A stretch of DNA of 5,130 nucleotides, taken from assembly GCA_012798055.1 (NCBI GenBank), contig JAAZOA010000164.1:1-5130 (forward strand), read 5' to 3'. Source of the stretch: Syntrophomonadaceae bacterium (GTDB lineage Bacteria > Bacillota > Syntrophomonadia > Syntrophomonadales > Syntrophomonadaceae). The notes beneath the pieces were generated by a model. It was given only the letters and a program-made list of their open reading frames with translations, ran no database searches and was not told where the DNA came from. Of the stretch, positions 1-5,130 are shown piece by piece; positions within the stretch are counted from its first letter, which is position 1, and every line of letters begins with the position of its first letter. A program made the translations under genes and the position numbers.

Positions 1-829
1 CCTGGCGCACATGGTCTGCCTCGATTTTGAAGTTCAGTCCCCGTAATATGTTAATGGTGGTCATGGCCACTGCCATGTTTTTGAGCTGGTATTCACCCAG
101 TAATGAGAACCTCAATCCCGGTAAATACCAGCCTGCTCCCTCAATATCAACCACTTGGCCTTCAGGCGAGGAAGCGGCACCGGTGGCGATTTGCAGATTG
201 GAACTTGAATAGACAGCTGCCCCCAGATCAGCCGCTCTCGTCGAGATGACCTGGCTGGCTTCGGGGCCCAATATGCCGGTCACTAATGGTACAACAGGCT
301 TGATGATCCCTGCTTTGTTCCCGGCAACCTCCGCCAGGGTCGATCCCAAAAATGCGGTGTGATCGAAATCGACGCTGGTTATCACTGAAACCAACGGTTG
401 AATTACATTGGTCGAATCATAGGTCCCGCCCATACCTACTTCCAGTACAGCCACATCTACTTTTTGCTCCGCAAAATACTGAAAAGCCACGGCAGTAAGT
501 ACTTCGAACTCGGTAGGGTGTTCTTCTCCCCGCTTCAACATAACCTGGATGTGCTTTTCAGTTTTCTCCAAATACGACCATAATACCTGATCTTCTATCT
601 CCTCCCCATTGACAGTGAATCTCTCCCGGTAGGAATGCAGATGGGGCGAACTATATCGCCCCACCTTGTATCCGGCTGCTATTAAGATCTCCGCTATCAT
701 CAGAGAAGTGGATCCTTTGCCATTGGTCCCGGCAACATGCACATAGGCCAGCCCCTGTTCGGGGTGGTCCAGTTCCGCCAAAAGGCTGCTGATCCTGTCC
801 AATCCTGGTTTGCTCCCCAAACTGCACAA
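1..829 (-). CDS. folC: Folylpolyglutamate synthase / dihydrofolate synthase (FolC), 3' end outside the window
   Basis: FolC is a Mur-ligase-type enzyme that uses ATP to add glutamate to dihydropteroate and/or folates in the cytoplasm. About 276 residues are visible of a family length near 430; the frame is open to the left edge. Counting from the TTG at 829, the P-loop GTNGKGS lies at 34-40, SSPHL at 60-64, RFTVNGEEI at 70-78, PTEFEVLTAVAF at 105-116, LEVGMGG at 129-135, then VDFDHTAFLG and NKAGIIKP, which carries the lysine usually carbamylated in Mur ligases. One oddity is GGTYDSTN where homologues I recall read GGRLDSTN. It follows valS by 17 nt and is probably co-transcribed with it. The start is uncertain: no ATG or GTG lies nearby, AGGAG (846-842) is 12 nt from the TTG, and the frame continues upstream with FolC-like residues inside the valS end. 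The identity is secure, the start is not. Confidence 0.93.
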   Translation of the reverse strand, partial: MCSLGSKPGLDRISSLLAELDHPEQGLAYVHVAGTNGKGSTSLMIAEILIAAGYKVGRYSSPHLHSYRERFTVNGEEIEDQVLWSYLEKTEKHIQVMLKRGEEHPTEFEVLTAVAFQYFAEQKVDVAVLEVGMGGTYDSTNVIQPLVSVITSVDFDHTAFLGSTLAEVAGNKAGIIKPVVPLVTGILGPEASQVISTRAADLGAAVYSSSNLQIATGAASSPEGQVVDIEGAGWYLPGLRFSLLGEYQLKNMAVAMTTINILRGLNFKIEADHVRQ

Positions 830-841
830 ATCCCTGAGCCG

Positions 842-846
842 CTCCT
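842..846 (-). promoter_or_regulatory. Probable folC ribosome binding site overlapping the end of valS
   Basis: AGGAG directly follows the TAG stop of valS. It is the only purine-rich Shine-Dalgarno-like sequence in the valS-folC junction. Its 12-nt distance to the TTG at 829 is longer than usual, so either spacing is relaxed with translational coupling to valS, or the real folC start is elsewhere. Confidence 0.4.
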
Positions 847-3504
847 CTACTTGACCGTGAATATCTCTAAGCGTTGTAATATACCTTCTTTCCGGTTTAT
901 AGCCTCTGCCTGACGCTCCTGTTCCTTGGCTATAACTTCAGGCGGAGCTTTGGCCAGGAATTTTTCATTGCTGAGTTTGGCCTGGGCCTTTGCGATTTCC
1001 AGGTCAGCCAGCCCCAATTCTTTTTCCAGCCGGCTGATTTCCTTATCAATATCGATGATTCCCTGGAGCGGAACATAGAGTTCAGCAAATGGCAATAGGG
1101 CTGAAACTGCTTGACGGGGTTTAGCTGGCAAATCGCCCAATAATTGAAGATTGTTTACCCTGGCCAACTCTTGGATATAGTGGCCATATTTTTCGAACAA
1201 CTTCAGCCAGCCAGGATCTTTGCATACCAAGACTGCTTCAACCGGAAGCCCATGGCTTAAATTGAATTCGGCCCGGATGTTACGGATAGCTCTGATTGAA
1301 GCCATTACGGCCTGCATCTCCTCTACAGCCGAAATATCGATCCGGCTGTGATCGCTGACCGGCCAGGGTTCTTTCATCAAAGCTTCTCCATGCCCAGGCA
1401 GTTTCTGGTAAATTTCCTCGGTAATAAAGGGCATGAAAGGATGCAGCAGTTTCATGATTCCAGTCAGCACCTCGAGCAACACAGTCTGGACAATATATTT
1501 GCCCCTGGAGTCGCTGGGATTGAAAAGCCTGGGTTTGGCTAATTCAATATACCAATCGCAGAATTCATCCCAGATGAAATCGTATATTCCCCGGGCAGCC
1601 TCGCCCAATTCGTATTTTTCCAGCAGGAGCTCGGTCTCGTCGATTTTCTGGTTGAGGCGGGCATATATCCAGCGCTCGGCCAGGGGTAATCCTTCAGGGG
1701 AAACCTCCCCGGGGGGATAGTCTTCCAGTTTCATGAGCACGAACCGGGCAGCATTCCAGATCTTATTGGCGAAATTGCGGCTATTCTCTACTTTATCCCA
1801 CTGGAACCTTACATCATTACCCGGGGTTACCCCGGTTATCATGGAAAACCGTAGCGTGTCAGCTCCGTATTTCTCGATCACTTCCAGGGGATCGACTCCA
1901 TTGCCCAGGGACTTGCTCATTTTTCTGCCCAGGGCATCCAGGATCAGGCCGTGAATATTGACTTCATAAAATGGCACTTTGCCAGTCTGTTCGATGCCTG
2001 AGAAAATCATCCGGGCAACCCAGAAGAAAATTATGTCCCTGCCGGTGACCAGTACACTGGTGGGGTAGAAATCCCGCATATCAGCGGTGTCCTCCGGCCA
2101 ACCCAGAGTTGAGAATGGCCACAGCGCACTTGAGAACCAGGTATCCAGGACATCTTCATCCTGCTTCAATTCGCTTGATGCACAAGCAGGTCATACAGGG
2201 GGATCTTCCCGGCTGCAGATCACCTGCCCGCAATCCTGGCAATACCAGACCGGGATCCGGTGGCCCCACCACAATTGTCGTGATATGCACCAATCCCTGA
2301 TGTTCTCCATCCAGTTCAGGTAAGTCTTGGTAAAACGCTCCGGGATAAACTTGATCTCCCCGTCTACCACTTTTTGAATGGCAGGCTCAGCCAAAGGCTT
2401 CATTTTGACGAACCACTGCCTGGAGATCATGGGCTCGATTACCGTATCACAGCGTTGACAGTGCCCTACCGCATGCTCATGCTCCTCTACTCCCAGCAGA
2501 TTATGGCCCGCTTCCAGGTCCACCAAAACCTTCAGGCGGCAGGCCTGCCGGTCCAATCCGGCATAAGGGCCGGCATTTTCGTTCATAATGGCATCAGTAC
2601 CCATGACCACGATTTGCTCCAGGTTGTGGCGCAATCCCATCTCGAAATCGTTGGGGTCATGAGCCGGGGTGACCTTTACCGCACCAGTGCCGAAATCCTT
2701 GTCAACATAAGCGTCGGCGAATACCGGAATCCGACGCCCCAGCAAGGGCAGGATAACGTGTTTGCCCACGAACCGGCTGTAGCGCTCATCTTCCGGATGA
2801 ACCGCAACCCCGCTGTCCCCCAGCATGGTTTCCGGCCTGGTCGTGGCTACCACCAGGTAATCTTCACTGTCCTCCAGAGGGTATTTGATGTACCACAGAT
2901 GACCTGCATGGTCAGCATGCTCTACCTCGATATCGGAGATCGCAGTATGACAGCGGGGACACCAGTTAATGATATAGTCCCCCTGATATATCAAGCCTTT
3001 TTCATAGAGGTTGACAAAAACTTCCCGCACCGCCCGCGAACAGCCTTCATCCATGGTAAAACGTTCCCGGCTCCAATCGCAGGAGGATCCCAGCAGGCTG
3101 AGTTGCTGGGTGATCCGATCACCATATAGGCGCTTCCATTCCCATACCCTCTCCAGGAATTTTTCCCGGCCCAGATCATATTTGCTCAAACCTTCGCTGG
3201 CTATGCTTTCTTCCACCCTGGCTTGTGTAGCTATCCCCGCGTGGTCGGTCCCCGGTAACCAGAGAGTGTTGTAACCCTGCATCCTCTTCCAACGGGTGAG
3301 GATATCCTGCAGGGTGTTATCCAGGGCATGCCCCAAATGCAGTTGACCGGTTACGTTGGGAGGCGGCATTACTATAGAATAGTGGGGTTTGCTTGTATCC
3401 CCATGCGGAGCAAAATAATTATGATTCTTCCAATAGTCGTACCACCGTTTTTCCACCTGAGCCGGATCATAGACACTACTTAGGTTTTTTACACCCGATA
3501 TCAA
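847..3504 (-). CDS. valS: Valyl-tRNA synthetase with an in-frame TGA, candidate selenoprotein
   Basis: ValRS charges tRNA-Val with valine and hydrolyses mischarged Thr-tRNA. Read through the TGA at 2193-2191, the product is 885 residues, a normal family length. Visible in order: HLGH at 56-59; editing domain with TTRPET (221-226) and GTGAVKVTPAHDPNDFE (272-288); first zinc site CPRC (182-185) plus CQRC (349-352); second zinc site YCQDC (Cys422, Cys425) plus TGA438-Pro-Ala-Cys441; DVLDTWFSSALWPFS; KMSKS at 528-532; anticodon-binding domain; and a C-terminal coiled-coil arm from about 810. The TGA replaces a Cys of the usual CPxC without a gap or frameshift, and a hairpin follows it at once. 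Selenocysteine insertion is the leading inference; sequencing error or nonsense mutation is the alternative. The start is taken as the TTG at 3504, 5 nt after AGGAGG, giving MISGVKNLSSVYDP. An in-frame ATG at 3570 lacks a Shine-Dalgarno and lies too near the promoter. If the TGA is a true stop, the gene is broken: the N-terminal 437 residues lack KMSKS. Confidence 0.95.
2160..2190 (-). promoter_or_regulatory. Candidate bacterial SECIS hairpin directly after the valS TGA
   Basis: The lower stem is CCTGCTT (2190-2184) paired with AAGCAGG (2166-2160), seven perfect pairs beginning at the first base after TGA. Inside it, CAA (2177-2175) pairs with TTG (2169-2167) around a GCGAA loop (2174-2170). 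GTGCAT (2183-2178) is left as a 5'-side bulge or internal loop. The loop begins with G, 16 nt after TGA, within the spacing and loop-G rules I recall for bacterial SECIS elements. The inner stem is short, and GCTTG with CAAGC can form a competing hairpin, so the exact fold is uncertain. If real, SelB carrying Sec-tRNA would bind here. Confidence 0.55.
2191..2193 (-). other. In-frame TGA codon, proposed selenocysteine 438 of ValRS
   Basis: The codon order on the minus strand is GAT CCC CCT GTA TGA CCT GCT TGT GCA, giving D-P-P-V-[TGA]-P-A-C-A. The ValRS frame continues unbroken for 447 more codons before TAG. In zinc-containing ValRS homologues, as I recall them, this stretch reads DPT-x-CPKCGS, so the TGA sits on a zinc-ligand cysteine. 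TGA differs from both Cys codons (TGC, TGT) by its last base only, so a single base error would also explain it. Confidence 0.7.
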
Positions 3505-3509
3505 CAAGA

Positions 3510-3516
3510 CCTCCTC
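3510..3516 (-). promoter_or_regulatory. valS ribosome binding site that decides the start
   Basis: GAGGAGG is an almost full anti-16S match. The TTG at 3507-3505 is only 2 nt away, the TTG at 3504-3502 is 5 nt away, and ATA follows at 8 nt. The second TTG has the best spacing among usual start codons. It leaves a normal ValRS N-terminus in front of VYDPAQVEKRWYDYW. Confidence 0.75.
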
Positions 3517-3581
3517 TTTCAGCACCGATGCGACGAGAGCGTCACCCTTAAAAGTTGACCCCCGCAGCATTGTTAAGCTAA

Positions 3582-3611
3582 ATTTTACTTAAAATACGAA
3601 GCCCTTGGCAA
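3582..3611 (-). promoter_or_regulatory. Probable sigma-A promoter of valS(-folC)
   Basis: The -35 box is TTGCCA (3611-3606) and the -10 box TAAAAT (3587-3582), each five of six to consensus, with an 18-bp spacer. Transcription would start near 3575, giving a leader of roughly 70 nt before the TTG start at 3504. That leader is too short for a T-box riboswitch and contains none of the T-box core sequence. Confidence 0.6.
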
Positions 3612-3628
3612 GTGATAGTTAGGGCCGG

Positions 3629-3658
3629 TTGTCTGCAGTCGGCTGCTTGTGCTAAGCT
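3629..3658 (+). promoter_or_regulatory. Possible weak promoter of the SEC-C gene
   Basis: TTGTCT (3629-3634) is 18 bp from TAAGCT (3653-3658). The -10 box is poor, three of six, but is preceded by TGC, an extended -10 feature. The start would fall near 3665, about 24 nt before the ATG. The GCAG/CTGC inverted repeat (3635-3646) lies in the spacer. The assignment is tentative. Confidence 0.35.
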
Positions 3659-3675
3659 AATGGGCAGAATAAGCG

Positions 3676-3681
3676 AGGAGG
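3676..3681 (+). promoter_or_regulatory. Ribosome binding site of the SEC-C gene
   Basis: AGGAGG lies 7 nt before the ATG at 3689, an optimal arrangement that fixes this start and supports real translation of the gene. Confidence 0.85.
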
Positions 3682-3688
3682 CTTAGGA

Positions 3689-4948
3689 ATGAAAAGCTCG
3701 AAAATAGGGAGAAATGATCCCTGTCCATGCGGCAGCGGCAAGAAATATAAACATTGCTGCCTGGCTCTGGATGGGTTAATTAGCCCGGCTGAAAGCCCTT
3801 TTGACCGTTACAACCGCTTGGTCACGACCTTGAAGATGAAAATAGAACAGAACTATGCAGGACAGATTCGCAAAGTCCGCAAATCTGCTCGAGAAAACTT
3901 CCTCCGTTTGTGCACCAGCCCCATTCTTAATCAGGACCAGGAGCCCCTTTTCTCGGACTGGCTTTGGTTCGACATGCCTGATATCCAAGGGTTGACCATG
4001 GGCAGAGAATACCTGCAGGAAAACGGCGCCTCACTTGAACCTCCATTGCGGGAATGCCTGGAAGCTCTCAACTCCTCATACCTGGGCCTTTACGAGACTC
4101 ACGGTATGGAGTCGGGATGCCTGAAGGTAGTCGACTACCTGAGCGGCCAGGAGGAACTGGTCCTACTGAAAGAACCCCTGGACATCGAAATGGGCGACAA
4201 GCTGCCCCTGTTGCTGGGACGTCTCTTGGCCCTGCCGCTGGGCCGGATATTTTCCGGCAGTGTTCTGATGTTACGCAATGATGCGGGTCAAGGCGAGTTC
4301 ATTCGCATGCACATGGACTATTGGCGGCGAATAAACGGCTGGAAAGACATAAAAACCGGACTCAAGAAAGGGGAGGTTTTGTTCGGCCTATTCGACCGGG
4401 CTCTGCATAAGACGGAATTGGCATTGAACGATATCCGTACAGTGCGGGATCCCCATCAGTTAGCCCAAATTCGGGAAGGATTGAGCGATTCGGCTACCTG
4501 GTTGCAGTCCCATCGGACCCAAGGGGTCAGCTGGTATGATCTGTCGTCCGAAAAAGGCCAGGCTCGCATGGGAGTTGGGAGTGATTTTGCGGCTGTATAT
4601 GCTGACCGGTTGGCGGATATATTGTTGACAGAAAAATTATGGAGCGATATTGTACCCCTGGAATCATGGGAGATAGTGAACAACCAATTGCTTTTCCAAG
4701 CCCCCCACCCGCAGCTGGAACATATATGGTATACGGTAATCAAGGAGAGAGAGACTGAACGCTGGCTGCACACCAACCACCGTGAGCTATCTGATAGAAC
4801 TCCTGCCGAAATACTTGACAAAGCGAATGGCCGGGGGCAACTCCTGGCCATGCTGGATGAGTTTGCCGTTCAGGCCGCGTGTAATGCATCAAGCCTGGAC
4901 CTGGTAGAATATATGCGGGCCCGGATCAGTCAAGGGCAGGATCACTGA
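3689..4948 (+). CDS. SEC-C metal-binding motif protein of unknown function
   Basis: The 419-residue product has no signal peptide or membrane segment and is probably cytoplasmic. The SEC-C motif spans residues 7-24 with Cys12, Cys14, Cys23 and Cys24 in the pattern CPC-x8-CC, as in the zinc-binding tail of SecA; such tails bind zinc and often mediate contacts with partner proteins. A basic stretch (about 48-70) follows, then FSDWLWFD (88-95), VVDYLSGQE (147-155) and GDKLPLLLGRLLALPLGRIFSG (169-190). This arrangement resembles a family of uncharacterised SEC-C proteins I recall from Firmicutes. The C-terminal LSDRTPAEILDKANGRG (367-383) resembles the L-x-x-x-TP-x-E segment seen at the ends of such proteins. 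It is not SecA: no ATPase motifs are present. It starts at ATG with an optimal AGGAGG, diverges from valS, and overlaps the ysxC end by 23 bp tail to tail. No specific function can be given. Confidence 0.9.
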   Translation: MKSSKIGRNDPCPCGSGKKYKHCCLALDGLISPAESPFDRYNRLVTTLKMKIEQNYAGQIRKVRKSARENFLRLCTSPILNQDQEPLFSDWLWFDMPDIQGLTMGREYLQENGASLEPPLRECLEALNSSYLGLYETHGMESGCLKVVDYLSGQEELVLLKEPLDIEMGDKLPLLLGRLLALPLGRIFSGSVLMLRNDAGQGEFIRMHMDYWRRINGWKDIKTGLKKGEVLFGLFDRALHKTELALNDIRTVRDPHQLAQIREGLSDSATWLQSHRTQGVSWYDLSSEKGQARMGVGSDFAAVYADRLADILLTEKLWSDIVPLESWEIVNNQLLFQAPHPQLEHIWYTVIKERETERWLHTNHRELSDRTPAEILDKANGRGQLLAMLDEFAVQAACNASSLDLVEYMRARISQGQDH

Positions 4949-5130
4949 CTACCGGTGCGATTATCTCTTCTATGGCTTCCGCCACAGCAGTCATACCCTC
5001 TCCGGTTTCAGCAGAAAAGCACAGCGGAGCCTGGTCCAAAACCAGGCCTTTTTTTATGATCCCCAAGTGCTTGGAGCGGGACCCCTTCGATATTTTGTCA
5101 GCCTTGGTAGCCACCGGCAAGAAAGGGATA
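4926..5130 (-). CDS. ysxC: Ribosome-assembly GTPase YsxC/EngB, C-terminal part only
   Basis: YsxC/EngB is a TrmE-Era-type GTPase needed for maturation of the large ribosomal subunit. Only 67 C-terminal residues of about 200 are visible; the start and the P-loop lie beyond the right edge. The visible part begins IPFLPVATKADKISKG, containing the G4 guanine-recognition motif TKAD (8-11). It continues with SKHLGIIKKGL and the G5 motif SAET (39-42), then a final helix AVAEAIEEII. The order and spacing match the end of YsxC. It stops at TGA (4928-4926), inside the last codons of the opposing SEC-C gene, whose terminator it also encodes on the other strand. The position upstream of valS-folC agrees with the Bacillus order ysxC...valS-folC; the hem genes found between them in Bacillus are absent here. 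Confidence 0.9.
   Translation of the reverse strand, partial: IPFLPVATKADKISKGSRSKHLGIIKKGLVLDQAPLCFSAETGEGMTAVAEAIEEIIAPVVSDPALD
5029..5055 (+). terminator. Intrinsic terminator of the SEC-C gene, embedded in ysxC
   Basis: The stem GCCTGGT (5029-5035) pairs perfectly with ACCAGGC (5041-5047) around the loop CCAAA, followed by C and seven T residues (5049-5055). It lies 80 nt after the SEC-C stop codon, on the correct strand. On the opposite strand the same bases encode KKGLVLDQA of YsxC, where the A-run precedes the hairpin, so it would not terminate ysxC transcription. Confidence 0.8.

Larger units (their letters stand above)
3571..3660. repeat. Near-identical 11-bp direct repeat flanking the divergent promoters
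   Basis: TGTTAAGCTAA (3571-3581) and TGCTAAGCTAA (3650-3660) match at 10 of 11 positions. The first lies over the predicted valS transcription start, the second over the possible -10 region of the divergent SEC-C gene. They could be binding sites for a shared regulator; with only two copies in an AT-rich spacer, chance is also possible. Confidence 0.3.

Noticed and set aside
1821..1835. CCGGGG-TTA-CCCCGG inverted repeat inside valS.
   Set aside because: It encodes the conserved GVTPGN segment of ValRS, has no T-run on either strand, and is best explained by coding constraint.
2167..2169. TTG within valS as an internal start, making ValRS a two-gene product.
   Set aside because: No Shine-Dalgarno precedes it, and the frame is continuous across the TGA. 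The split would fall inside the zinc knuckle, not at a domain border.
2191..2193. General reassignment of TGA to an amino acid in this organism.
   Set aside because: The SEC-C gene (4946-4948) and ysxC (4928-4926) both end at TGA at sensible protein ends. Only one in-frame TGA occurs in the visible coding sequence.
2374..3129. 251-codon open frame on the plus strand, opposite valS.
   Set aside because: It is antisense to the conserved editing and catalytic regions of valS, has no ribosome binding site, and its protein has no recognisable features.
3505..3570. ATG at 3570 as the valS start, adding 22 residues.
   Set aside because: It has no Shine-Dalgarno and lies about 5 nt from the predicted transcription start. 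The added residues do not resemble a ValRS N-terminus, and GAGGAGG at 3516-3510 points to the TTG at 3504.
3505..3581. T-box riboswitch for valS.
   Set aside because: The leader is only about 70 nt, and I see no T-box core sequence or terminator/antiterminator pair.
4456..4851. 131-codon open frame on the minus strand, opposite the SEC-C gene.
   Set aside because: It is a shadow of the well-supported plus-strand gene, with no start signals and a composition unlike a real protein.

Overview
The window looks like a bacterial chromosome segment of intermediate G+C, most likely a Firmicute of the Clostridia type. The evidence is the AGGAGG-type ribosome binding sites, the TTG starts, and the presence of ysxC (engB), valS and folC on one strand in that order. 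That order matches the ysxC...valS-folC region I recall from Bacillus subtilis. The species cannot be named from the sequence; a syntrophic or anaerobic clostridial lineage is a guess.

Layout, right to left on the minus strand: the 3' end of a YsxC/EngB ribosome-assembly GTPase (right edge to 4926), then a complete valyl-tRNA synthetase gene (3504 to 847), then the 5' two thirds of folC (829 to the left edge), 17 nt after valS and probably co-transcribed with it. On the plus strand, between ysxC and valS, sits one gene (3689-4948) for a 419-residue protein with an N-terminal SEC-C zinc motif. It diverges from valS across a 184-bp promoter region and converges on ysxC, overlapping its end by 23 bp. 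Its intrinsic terminator lies inside the ysxC coding sequence.

The main observation is in valS. The gene is interrupted by one in-frame TGA (2193-2191, minus strand), with no shift of frame. By alignment from memory the TGA stands exactly where ValRS proteins of this type have the third cysteine of the second zinc knuckle (Cys-Pro-x-Cys); here the motif reads TGA-Pro-Ala-Cys. A perfect 7-bp stem starts at the very next base (CCUGCUU with AAGCAGG). Inside it a small CAA/UUG stem presents a GCGAA loop whose first G is the 17th base after the UGA. This resembles a bacterial SECIS element, so the gene is a candidate selenocysteine-containing valyl-tRNA synthetase (Sec438 as a would-be zinc ligand). 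The rest of the protein is intact from HIGH to the C-terminal coiled coil, and both neighbouring genes with a visible end stop at TGA, which argues against general TGA reassignment. A sequencing error or a recent nonsense mutation remains possible.

The genes serve translation and one-carbon metabolism (ribosome assembly, tRNA charging, folate polyglutamylation). The SEC-C protein has no known function. I saw no mobile element, CRISPR array, rRNA or tRNA.
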